Source of the DNA: an uncultured Prevotellaceae bacterium
Lineage (GTDB): Bacteria > Bacteroidota > Bacteroidia > Bacteroidales > Bacteroidaceae
DNA length: 64,000 nt
Direction: 5' to 3'
Assembly: GCA_902780635.1 (NCBI GenBank)
Contig: CACZGH010000005.1
Span: 1-64,000, forward strand
Both the position numbers and the translations under genes were made by a program. Positions 8,966 to 17,153 of this stretch are shown in pieces (the stretch's first letter is position 1; each line of letters starts with the position of its first letter). The notes under the pieces were generated by a model. It was not told where the DNA came from. It saw only the letters and a program-made list of their open reading frames with translations, and did not search any database.

Positions 8966-11518
8966 CTATCCACACCGTGATGCGCCGCAGTTTTTGCAGA
9001 TGAGGCATCCCTCCTGATAAACCAGCGACTCATGTCCACACTCCGGGCATTTCTTACCTTTTGCCAGTGTGCCGTCTACCACATATTTTTTCAAGGCACG
9101 CTCCACACCATTTTTCCAGGTGTTGATGCTCTCGCTCTTGAGTTGCAGCGACCCCACCAGTTTGATGACATGGTCGATGGGCATACGGTAGCGCAGAACG
9201 CCAGAGATGAGTTTGGCATAGTTCCAATACTCAGGATTGAATTTCTCACTGAGGCCCTCCACGGTGGTTTTGTAGCCACGTTTGTTTTCAAACTGGAAGT
9301 CGTAGCGATGCGACCCATCCTCGTTGGTCTGCTTGATGATTTTTCCCTTGGTCACGGTTTTGGGCAGCACGATGCCCTCTTCATCGTCTTGCAGACCGGT
9401 GAAGATCTCGTACGGATATCCTTCGAGCAGTCCCACGAAAGCCACCCACTTCTCCTTGTTGTTCTGGAATCTCACCACATCACACTCCAGGGTCTGTGGT
9501 CTCACCTCCGTCACTTCTGGGTGCTTGCAGATTGGCTCCTGAGGTGCGCTTTCCTTGCTTTTCTTTTTGTCGACAGAGATCATCACCCCTGCCCTACTGC
9601 CGTCGCGGTAGATGGTGCATCCTTTGCACCCGGAGCGCCATGCCTCGACATAGAGACGGTTGACCAGTTCTTCATCCACATTGTTAGGCAGGTTGACAGT
9701 CACGCTGATGGAATGGTCCACCCATTTCTGGATAGCCCCCTGCATCTTCACTTTCATCAGCCAGTCCACATCGTTGGCCGTGGCCTTATAATAAGGAGAA
9801 CGAGCCACGAGGTCATCGATTTCCTCCTGAGTGTACCGTCGCTCCGTGTCATATCCCTGCACCTTCATCCAGGTGAGGAATTTGGGATGGTAGACGATAT
9901 ACTCCTCGAAAGAGTCGCCCACCTCGTCGACAAAGTCGACATGTACGTTGGTGTCACCGGGGTTGACCTTGCGTCTGCGCTTATAGACCGGCATGAACAC
10001 CGGCTCAATGCCACTGGTGGTCTGCGTCATCAGACTGGTGGTGCCTGTCGGTGCGATGGTGAGACAGGCGATGTTACGTCGTCCGTATTTCGCCATGTCT
10101 TGATACAGCTGCGGGTCAGCCTCTTTGATACGCATCACAAACGGGTTTTTGGCCTCGCGTTTGGCGTCATAGATTTCAAAAGCGCCACGCTCTCTGGCCA
10201 TCTGCACAGACGAGCGGTAGGCGGCCAAACACAGGGTGCGATGCACCTCCACCGACAGGTCGGTGGCCTCCTGTGTGCCGTAGCGCAGCCCCAAGGCAGC
10301 TATCATGTCGCCCTCTGCAGTGATACCCACGCCGGTGCGGCGTCCTTTTCCGCTCTTGGAGTAGATTTTCTCCCACAGATGGTATTCTGCGCCCTTCACC
10401 TCCTCGTTCTGCGGGTCGGTCTTGATCTTTTCCATGATCTTGACGATCTTTTCCAGTTCGAGGTCCACGATGTCGTCCATGACCCGCTGTGCCAGCGCCA
10501 CATGCTTTTTGAACAAGTCAAAATCGAAATAAGCCTCTGGTGTGAACGGATTGACCACGTATGAATAGAGGTTGATGGAGAGCAGTCGACAGGAGTCGTA
10601 GGGACAAAGCGGTATCTCGCCACAAGGATTGGTGGAGATGGTGCGGAACCCTAAGTCGGCATAACAGTCGGGGATACTCTCACGGATGATGGTGTCCCAG
10701 AAGAGGACGCCCGGTTCGGCACTTTTCCATGCGTTGTGTACGATTTTCTCCCAAAGCTCTTTGGCGTGTATGGTCTTTTTGTACTGCGGCTCGTCGCCAT
10801 CAATAGGGAATCGCTGCAAATAGTCACGCCCATCAATGGCAGCCTGCATGAACTCATCGTCGATGCGCACCGACACATTGGCGCCGGTCACCTTGCCCTC
10901 TGTCATCTTAGCGTCGATGAACGCCTCGCTGTCAGGGTGCTTGATGCTGACGGAGAGCATCAAGGCTCCCCGCCGCCCGTCCTGTGCCACCTCACGAGTG
11001 GAGTTGCTATAACGCTCCATGAAAGGCACAAGGCCTGTACTGGTGAGAGCGGAGTTGTTGACAGGTGAGCCCTTGGGCCTAATATGAGAGAGGTCGTGCC
11101 CCACGCCCCCTCTGCGTTTCATCAGCTGCACCTGCTCTTCGTCGATGCGAAGAATCGCTCCATAGGAGTCGGCGTCGCCTTCAAGACCGATGACGAAGCA
11201 ATTGGAGAGCGACGCCACCTGATAGTCGTTGCCGATGCCTGTCATGGGGCTTCCTGCCGGCACGACATATCTGAAGTGGTCGAGAAGCTGGAATATCTCC
11301 TCTGCTGCGACCGGGTTGTTATACTTCTGCTCGATGCGTGCCACTTCGTTTGCAATACGCCAATGCATATCCTCCGGCGTACACTCGTAGATGTTGCCGT
11401 AGCTGTCTTTCATGGCATATTTATTGACCCATACACGTGCGGCCAGTTCATCACCGGCAAAATATTTCAAAGAAGCCTGAAAAGCCTCTTCGTAAGAGTA
11501 GGTTTGCTGATTGTCCAT
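8966..11518 (-). CDS. nrdJ: Adenosylcobalamin-dependent (class II) ribonucleotide reductase
   Basis: An 850-residue enzyme that reduces ribonucleotides to deoxyribonucleotides using a cobalamin-generated thiyl radical. The barrel carries Cys107, the conserved NPCGEIP motif (297-303; Cys299 and Glu301) and the APTGTTS phosphate loop. The C-terminus (from about residue 820) holds a CPEC...CLICKNC zinc ribbon and ends in CG, as in long class II enzymes. The chain lacks the ATP-cone of class I/III enzymes. No cobalamin riboswitch was recognised upstream. The gene is monocistronic; the ATG at 11518 lies 23 bp after a -7 box. Confidence 0.95.
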   Translation of the reverse strand: MDNQQTYSYEEAFQASLKYFAGDELAARVWVNKYAMKDSYGNIYECTPEDMHWRIANEVARIEQKYNNPVAAEEIFQLLDHFRYVVPAGSPMTGIGNDYQVASLSNCFVIGLEGDADSYGAILRIDEEQVQLMKRRGGVGHDLSHIRPKGSPVNNSALTSTGLVPFMERYSNSTREVAQDGRRGALMLSVSIKHPDSEAFIDAKMTEGKVTGANVSVRIDDEFMQAAIDGRDYLQRFPIDGDEPQYKKTIHAKELWEKIVHNAWKSAEPGVLFWDTIIRESIPDCYADLGFRTISTNPCGEIPLCPYDSCRLLSINLYSYVVNPFTPEAYFDFDLFKKHVALAQRVMDDIVDLELEKIVKIMEKIKTDPQNEEVKGAEYHLWEKIYSKSGKGRRTGVGITAEGDMIAALGLRYGTQEATDLSVEVHRTLCLAAYRSSVQMARERGAFEIYDAKREAKNPFVMRIKEADPQLYQDMAKYGRRNIACLTIAPTGTTSLMTQTTSGIEPVFMPVYKRRRKVNPGDTNVHVDFVDEVGDSFEEYIVYHPKFLTWMKVQGYDTERRYTQEEIDDLVARSPYYKATANDVDWLMKVKMQGAIQKWVDHSISVTVNLPNNVDEELVNRLYVEAWRSGCKGCTIYRDGSRAGVMISVDKKKSKESAPQEPICKHPEVTEVRPQTLECDVVRFQNNKEKWVAFVGLLEGYPYEIFTGLQDDEEGIVLPKTVTKGKIIKQTNEDGSHRYDFQFENKRGYKTTVEGLSEKFNPEYWNYAKLISGVLRYRMPIDHVIKLVGSLQLKSESINTWKNGVERALKKYVVDGTLAKGKKCPECGHESLVYQEGCLICKNCGASRCG

Positions 11519-11541
11519 AATACATTTCTATAATCAATCTG

Positions 11542-11549
11542 CAAAACTA
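11542..11549 (-). promoter_or_regulatory. Probable nrdJ promoter (-7 box)
   Basis: Reads TAGTTTTG on the minus strand, matching TAnnTTTG, 23 bp upstream of the nrdJ ATG. No TTTG stands at the -33 position. Confidence 0.4.
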
Positions 11550-11796
11550 CGAATTTTTTATGAGATAATAAAAACTTTATCCTAAAAGTTTTGGGATTTT
11601 AGGGTTTTATGGTGGAGGCTGTACATAACCAGACAACAGGCGACAGGCATCGAGGCAATCTATTACCGCTCTCATCAGACTTTTGCCATCAATTTGATGA
11701 TAATTTTGCTATTTTATGTATAATTCTGCATGTCATTACGTTAAATGAAAAGAAAAGTCGTAACTTTGCATGTAAAGAGGGATTGTTGATGCGGAT

Positions 11797-11937
11797 ATGA
11801 AATACGCATCTCAGAAGTCAGGGATTTCAAATCCCCTCCAGCAAACGTGGTATACAATTGACGGAAGGAGACTCAACGGCAAGCCTACATCCAAAGGTAT
11901 CTACATCAATAATGGCAGAAAAATCGTGATTCATTGA
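11797..11937 (+). pseudogene. Remnant of a Prevotella-type secreted protein C-terminus
   Basis: A 46-codon reading frame whose second half reads WYTIDGRRLNGKPTSKGIYI followed by NNGRKIVIH and a stop. This is the stereotyped C-terminal tail found on many large secreted or surface proteins of Prevotella and relatives. Only about the last 35 residues are convincing. An in-frame stop precedes 11776, and no body of such a protein lies upstream. The fragment is followed directly by a terminator-like hairpin. I read it as what is left after deletion of a larger gene; a short functional peptide is possible but unlikely. Confidence 0.65.
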
Positions 11938-11941
11938 GAGA

Positions 11942-11967
11942 AAAATCAAGCTTGCTTGGATTTTTTT
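11942..11967 (+). terminator. Terminator-like hairpin after the gene remnant
   Basis: AAAATCAAGC pairs with GCTTGGATTTT (one bulge) around a short TTGC-containing loop, and a T-run follows. It lies just past the stop codon of the secreted-protein remnant. Confidence 0.55.
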
Positions 11968-11988
11968 GATTATCATCATCTCAACAGC

Positions 11989-12019
11989 GCAGCCTCCATG
12001 GACATCCCATGGAGGCTGC
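11989..12019. repeat. Perfect 13-bp inverted repeat
   Basis: GCAGCCTCCATGG (11989-12001) and its exact complement (12007-12019) flank a 5-bp loop. No T-run follows on either strand, so it is not a standard terminator. It lies about 90 bp upstream of the sbcD promoter box. The role is unknown. Confidence 0.7.
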
Positions 12020-12105
12020 ACTGTGTCCTCTGACTACAGTGGTTGTTCCACATCCATCATATCGAAAAATCAAAATCAAACCTTGGTTTCCTTAGAAAAA
12101 ATACG

Positions 12106-12113
12106 TAACTTTG
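12106..12113 (+). promoter_or_regulatory. Probable sbcDC promoter (-7 box)
   Basis: TAACTTTG matches the -7 consensus; CTTG (12082-12085) lies at the -33 position with a 20-bp spacer, one base off TTTG. The leader to the sbcD ATG would be about 55 nt. Confidence 0.5.
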
Positions 12114-12175
12114 AAACGCGAAAAGAAAATGCCCCAGCAACGGCATCTTCAGCATGAAAAACCACCATCATAGAT

Positions 12176-13444
12176 ATGAAGATACTTACAACAAGCGATT
12201 GGCATCTAGGCAATCTATTTCACGGCAATGACCGACTTGCAGAACACACCCATTTCCTCAAATGGCTCCTCACACAGATTGAAGAGCAACAACCCGACGC
12301 CCTTCTCATTGCGGGCGACGTATTCGACAATGGCAATCCCTCTGCGGCTGCCCAGTCGGCATACTATGAATTTCTGGCCGACGCCACCCAGAAATGCAAG
12401 CAGATGCAGGTCATCATCACCGCTGGCAACCATGACTCCGCCAGCCGGCTTGAAGCTCCACGTCCACTGCTCACACGCCACCGGGTGGAGGTCCGGGGCA
12501 GTATCAACAGAAAATGGACAACTGATGGCGAGGGGGGCAACTGGCAAATCGACTTTGACGACCTGATGATACCCATCACCGGCAGGGATGGCGACAGCGC
12601 CATCGTGCTGGCCGTGCCCTACCTCCGAAGCGATATCGTGCAGAATGCCTCCTATTCAAAAGGTGTGAATGATTTCATACGCACATTGACAGCCAAAGCA
12701 AGAGAAAAACATCCCGACATCCCACTGGTGATGATGGCACACATGTATGCCAAGGGAGCCGGCATCGCAAAGACTGACGCCAGCGAGAAAATCATTATAG
12801 GAGGACAAGAGGAGGTCAACATGGAGGGGTGGACTGACCATCCTGACTACATGACATGTGGACACATCCACAAGCGACAGCATATATGGAACACTGACTG
12901 GGCACGATATACGGGCAGCGTACTCCCCATGTCGTTTGCAGAGAAGGACTATACCCATGGAGTAGACCTCGTCACACTCAGCAAGGGTGTCAAGCCCAAT
13001 GTGGCGCATCTCGTTTATCAACCACAACATCGATTGGTTGTCCTGCCAGAGAATGACGAAAACCTGACACCTAAAAAACTCCAGAAACTCATAAACGAGA
13101 AGTTGCGTGAACAGGTGAACGGGAAACGCGACGAACACTACGACTATGTCACGCTGAAGGTGAGACTGGAAAAGATCAGTAATGATGACATCAAGGCGCT
13201 GGAGGAGCAAGTCAATGGGAAAAATGCCGTATTGTGCAGAATCCAGAAAATCATCCCACAGCTGGACATCCAGACCATTGCTGGACACCAGTCACTCAAA
13301 AGCATCGACGACATCCTCAACCGCGACCCTATGGACACGCTGAGAGAGGCTTTCGTCATCAAATACAATACAGAGATGAGTGAACAGCAAGAAGCCATGC
13401 TTGCAGATTTGATGAATGGAATAAAGAACGAAACAACCGACTAA
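12176..13444 (+). CDS. sbcD: Exonuclease SbcD (Mre11-type nuclease subunit)
   Basis: A 422-residue metallophosphoesterase. With SbcC it forms the Mre11-Rad50-type complex that cuts DNA hairpins and protein-blocked ends. Metal-binding motifs are in order: SDWHLG (D8, H10), GDVFDNG (D48), GNHD (about 83-86), AHMY and GHIHKR (about 227). The C-terminal part is the capping domain that contacts SbcC. It ends one base before the sbcC start codon, so the two genes are surely co-transcribed. Long palindromes such as 11989-12019 just upstream are the kind of substrate this complex acts on, but that link is only suggestive. Confidence 0.96.
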   Translation: MKILTTSDWHLGNLFHGNDRLAEHTHFLKWLLTQIEEQQPDALLIAGDVFDNGNPSAAAQSAYYEFLADATQKCKQMQVIITAGNHDSASRLEAPRPLLTRHRVEVRGSINRKWTTDGEGGNWQIDFDDLMIPITGRDGDSAIVLAVPYLRSDIVQNASYSKGVNDFIRTLTAKAREKHPDIPLVMMAHMYAKGAGIAKTDASEKIIIGGQEEVNMEGWTDHPDYMTCGHIHKRQHIWNTDWARYTGSVLPMSFAEKDYTHGVDLVTLSKGVKPNVAHLVYQPQHRLVVLPENDENLTPKKLQKLINEKLREQVNGKRDEHYDYVTLKVRLEKISNDDIKALEEQVNGKNAVLCRIQKIIPQLDIQTIAGHQSLKSIDDILNRDPMDTLREAFVIKYNTEMSEQQEAMLADLMNGIKNETTD

Positions 13445-13445
13445 C

Positions 13446-16400
13446 ATGAAAATACTCCAACTCGAAATACTCAACCTCGCCTCTCTCGACAAGCAAGGCG
13501 GTGAAGCCATCAACTTCGTGAAAGGCGCCTTGGGCGAGAGCACCATCTTCAGCATCGTCGGCCCGACAGGCAGTGGCAAGTCCACCATCCTCGACGCCAT
13601 CTGCCTTGCCCTCTACAACCGCGCTCCGCGCTACCCAAAAAAGAAGGGGGATAAGAAACAAGGCATAGAAATCTACGGCGACACAGATAAAGACGAGAAA
13701 AACCGGCTGGCACCCACCGACTGCCGCAACATCCTCACCCGTGGAAAAAAGCAAGGATACAGCAAACTGACGTTCCAAGCCAACGATGGCAACGTGTACC
13801 GTGCAGAGTGGCATATCACCTTTAAGACTAAAAATTACGACAACGCCACCACTATTCTCTACAAAATCACCCCATCTGCCGATGGCACGCCAAAGGAAGA
13901 GATGGCGGAATGGAATGATCTACCTACCATCATCGGATTGGACTATGAGCAATTCCTCCGCACTGTGCTCATCGCCCAAGGCTCGTTTGCCAACTTCCTC
14001 AAAGCCAAGGAAGACGAGCGGTATGAGCTATTGGAAAAACTCGTCGGCTGCGAGGAGATGTACACCCGCATCGCGAGAGAGATAAAAAACAAGAAAGACG
14101 CTGCCGTGGAGGCGTACAACATGATCAATGCCTCAGTGGATGCAGTCAAGCAGTACTATCTCTCGGACGAGGAGCTTGCTCGGCTCGAAGAGGAAATCAG
14201 GCAGTTGGAAAAAGCCGAGCAAGAACTGACTGCCACCATCAAGAATGTGGAAAATCAACTGAAGTGGTATGACGACGAGGAGAAAATGACAGCAGACATC
14301 CTCAATTGCCAGACCGCGGTCAACCAGGCACAGCAAAGTCTCGAAGAATTCCAGACCTCCATCTCTCTGCTGAACCTTCGCGATGCCCTCACACCCGCCG
14401 TTGACCATCTACGGGATGTGAAAAAGACAGAGGCCACCATTCATGAGACGGAAAAAAGCATAGAAAAAGACAAGCAGAAGAGCAAACAGCAAGAGGAACT
14501 GATTATTGCAGCGAAAACCCTTCTCGCCCAACTGAAAGAAGCAGCCGAAAAGGCACAAAACGTCATCAATGAGACAACACCCCACATCAAAAAGGCACGT
14601 GAACTGATGACGAGAATTGAGACGGCAAAAGCGACATGCATAGACAAGAAAAAAGTCAGGACAACAGCAGAAAAGGAGAAGGACGATGCCGAAAATGCCG
14701 TAAAGGCCAACCAATCTAAGATCGAAAAAGCTCAAGAAACGGCGGACAAGGCGACGGCGGACCATCAGACAATGATGGAAGAGGTTGAAAAGAAAAAAGA
14801 AGAACTCAAGAAAGCGGCAGAAGAAACAACAAAGGCGCTGAATGCTGAAATACAAAAAGTGGAGGACCTAAATGCAGAGGAATTGCAAAGTCAAAAGACA
14901 AAAGCAGACACCGCCTGGCAAATCCTTGTCGACGCATTGAAGGTGGTCGGGAATATCGACAAGACAATAGCAGAGGAAACCAAAAGTGAAAAGCGCAAGG
15001 AAGAGTTGGGAAAAAGGAACACACAGCTCTCTGAAGAGCTGGCAAAACTCCAAATCGATGCGCTGAGATCGGAGTTAGAGACACACCAAAACTGCTATAC
15101 CCTGATGACAAGCAAGGAATGGGGGCTGCATCGACGATTGCTCGAAACGGGAAAGCCCTGCCCACTCTGTGGAGCCACCGAGCACCCATACCATGAGGAT
15201 GAAACCCTCCTTGATAAAGCCACGTCGGATTTATACCTCTTAATCGAATCCAAAAAGGCCACCCTCAACAGTCTGGTTCAAGACGAAAGAAAATGGTTAG
15301 GAGAATTGCAAAAAAACGAAGGTGAGCTAAAGGGTCTCGAACGACTATTACTCCAACTAAAAGGAAATCTCGAACTGTATGAAAGTGACTGGAAGCGCCT
15401 ATCAGAACAAAAACCACATTTGAAGAAGAATAAGGTTGAGTTGGAGGGCATCTTGCCATCTTACGAGGAGAAAAAGAAAGAGGCGGAAGCCCAACTATCT
15501 TTTTTCAACCAAGTGCAGAAAAAAATCGCCCGCTTGACGAAAGAAAAAGACAAGGCGGTGGAAGAGCAAGGCAAGTATGCAGAAATTGCAGACGACCGCT
15601 TGGCCAAAGCCTTAGAGAAAGTCAATACAGCCAAAACCAGACTGGCGGAAGCCAAGGCCGTTTCCCCCACGCTCCTCGAACAGCAAGAAGAAAAGCGCAA
15701 AGCACTGGAAGAGGCCACCAAGGCATGGGAGCAGGCAGATGAAGCACTCAAGGAACTGCAGACAGCATATAGAAACGAACTGGGTGATGAGAATCCGGAT
15801 GCAGTAGAGAAGCGACTGAACAAAAGCAAAGAGGATGCTGATGCGGAAGTCAATAAGAAGAACGATGAGATATCAAAGATGCAAACCGCTCTTGGTGAAA
15901 TCAGAGGGGCATTGCAAACCCACACACAACAGTTGGAAGAAGAAAAACAAAGCCTTGACAGGAAGAAAGCCGAACTGACAGAATGGATAGCCCAGTACAA
16001 TAGCAAGGAGGACAAAATCAAAGAAATATCGCTGGAGGATGTGGAGACCATGTATCTTGCCTCTGAAGACTGGAATGCCATCCGACAGGAGAAGGACCTC
16101 CGAACCCAAAACGTCGTGTCGGCTACCACTCTGTTGCAAAACGCAAAAGAGACTCATGACAAACACCAGACAGCCAAACCTGAGAAAGAACGTGACATGC
16201 TGCACGCAGAGTTGCAGAAGCTGCAAGACGACAGCCACAACGACGAGTTTGTAGCAGCAAAGACAAAGATGAACAACCATCTCGAAGCCTGCAGACAACT
16301 AGGCGACAAGATGGAAGAGCTGAACCAAGCGAGGTCGATAAAGGACGACTGGACTGCCATCACCGATGCCATCGGTGCCGAGGGGAAGACACTCCGAAAA

Positions 16401-16847
16401 ATCGCACAATGCTACACCCTGAGTTTCCTCATCGAGCATGCCAATGTGGAGATAAGGAAATTCAACAGCCGCTACGAACTGCAGCAGGTGAAGAATTCGC
16501 TGGGTATCCGCGTCATCGACCACGACCGTGCAGACGATGTGCGCGACACCACCACTCTGTCGGGAGGGGAGACTTTCATCGTCAGTCTCGGACTCGCATT
16601 GGGTCTCTCATCACTGTCGTCGCGCAACATCTCGTTTGAGAACCTCTTCATCGACGAAGGCTTCGGAACGCTCGACCTCGACATGCTGCCCACTGTCATT
16701 GACTCCCTGGCCATGCTGCAATCCTCGCAGGGCAAAAAGGTGGGGGTGATCAGCCACACCAGCATCATGAGCGAGCGCATCACCACACAGATACGCATCG
16801 TCAAAGATGGCAATTCGGGAAGCAGCCACATCGAGTTTTATCCATAA
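13446..16847 (+). CDS. sbcC: Exonuclease SbcC (Rad50-type ATPase subunit)
   Basis: A 1133-residue SMC-like ATPase. Walker A GPTGSGKST is at 39-47. Two long antiparallel coiled-coil arms (about 180-500 and 620-990, rich in K, E, A and Q) flank a zinc hook CPLC near 572-575, through which two complexes join. The signature LSGGE (about 1038) and Walker B LFIDEGFGTLD (about 1067-1077) complete the ATPase head. Length and layout are normal for the family. No terminator is obvious in the 306 bp that follow. Confidence 0.96.
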   Translation: MKILQLEILNLASLDKQGGEAINFVKGALGESTIFSIVGPTGSGKSTILDAICLALYNRAPRYPKKKGDKKQGIEIYGDTDKDEKNRLAPTDCRNILTRGKKQGYSKLTFQANDGNVYRAEWHITFKTKNYDNATTILYKITPSADGTPKEEMAEWNDLPTIIGLDYEQFLRTVLIAQGSFANFLKAKEDERYELLEKLVGCEEMYTRIAREIKNKKDAAVEAYNMINASVDAVKQYYLSDEELARLEEEIRQLEKAEQELTATIKNVENQLKWYDDEEKMTADILNCQTAVNQAQQSLEEFQTSISLLNLRDALTPAVDHLRDVKKTEATIHETEKSIEKDKQKSKQQEELIIAAKTLLAQLKEAAEKAQNVINETTPHIKKARELMTRIETAKATCIDKKKVRTTAEKEKDDAENAVKANQSKIEKAQETADKATADHQTMMEEVEKKKEELKKAAEETTKALNAEIQKVEDLNAEELQSQKTKADTAWQILVDALKVVGNIDKTIAEETKSEKRKEELGKRNTQLSEELAKLQIDALRSELETHQNCYTLMTSKEWGLHRRLLETGKPCPLCGATEHPYHEDETLLDKATSDLYLLIESKKATLNSLVQDERKWLGELQKNEGELKGLERLLLQLKGNLELYESDWKRLSEQKPHLKKNKVELEGILPSYEEKKKEAEAQLSFFNQVQKKIARLTKEKDKAVEEQGKYAEIADDRLAKALEKVNTAKTRLAEAKAVSPTLLEQQEEKRKALEEATKAWEQADEALKELQTAYRNELGDENPDAVEKRLNKSKEDADAEVNKKNDEISKMQTALGEIRGALQTHTQQLEEEKQSLDRKKAELTEWIAQYNSKEDKIKEISLEDVETMYLASEDWNAIRQEKDLRTQNVVSATTLLQNAKETHDKHQTAKPEKERDMLHAELQKLQDDSHNDEFVAAKTKMNNHLEACRQLGDKMEELNQARSIKDDWTAITDAIGAEGKTLRKIAQCYTLSFLIEHANVEIRKFNSRYELQQVKNSLGIRVIDHDRADDVRDTTTLSGGETFIVSLGLALGLSSLSSRNISFENLFIDEGFGTLDLDMLPTVIDSLAMLQSSQGKKVGVISHTSIMSERITTQIRIVKDGNSGSSHIEFYP

Positions 16848-16928
16848 CTCAACTTGAGCAAGTTCAAGTTGATAGGCTGTTGACTATTGGCCATTCGCTG
16901 TTCGAGTGTATGGCTGAGTTATTTGTAT

Positions 16929-17145
16929 CTACATCTCTTTTCCCAAGATGATGTCAACGAAGTACGTCGGAGTTGTCAATCTTACCATCCTTGATAATAT
17001 CGGCATTATCCGCATGGAAACCTAAAGGATTTTGCCCATCACATCATCTACAGTATAAAACACGTCGTCGTCAATAAAAGCATAAAATCATCTAAATCGA
17101 GTCCATCAACAAGAATGTCGTAAATATCTTGCACTATATCCTTTT
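16929..17145 (-). pseudogene. Frameshifted dockerin-like C-terminal remnant
   Basis: On the minus strand, pieces in different frames read DIVQDIYDILVDGLDLDDF, then DDDVFYTVDDVMGKIL, then GFHADNADIIKDGKIDNSDV, then VDIILGKEM and a stop. The DxNxDxxxDGKIDxxDV...VDIILGK pattern matches a type I dockerin-like calcium-binding repeat, common at the ends of Prevotella secreted proteins. At least two frameshifts and a stop break it. It follows the AlbA-domain gene stop directly, with no intact body upstream. This fills most of the 306-bp gap after sbcC. The assignment is by pattern and is moderately sure. Confidence 0.5.
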
Positions 17146-17153
17146 AGTCTATG

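Larger units (their letters stand above)
11519..12175. other. 657-bp gene-free region between divergent nrdJ and sbcD
   Basis: Holds the nrdJ and sbcD promoters, a decayed fragment of a secreted-protein C-terminus (11797-11937), a terminator-like hairpin (11942-11967) and a perfect 13-bp inverted repeat (11989-12019). A second TAACTTTG (11761-11768) precedes the fragment, itself preceded by the AAATGAAAAGAAAAG stretch also seen in the 74-bp repeats near the window start. The 63-codon frame 11609-11800 has no recognisable features. Confidence 0.6.

Noticed and set aside
9032-10564. 510-codon plus-strand frame opposite nrdJ
   Set aside because: It is antisense to a strongly conserved gene and arises from its codon bias; the translation has no coherent domain.
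11519-11700. Cobalamin riboswitch upstream of the B12-dependent reductase
   Set aside because: The leader before nrdJ is only about 15-25 nt after the -7 box, and no conserved B12-box sequence is visible.
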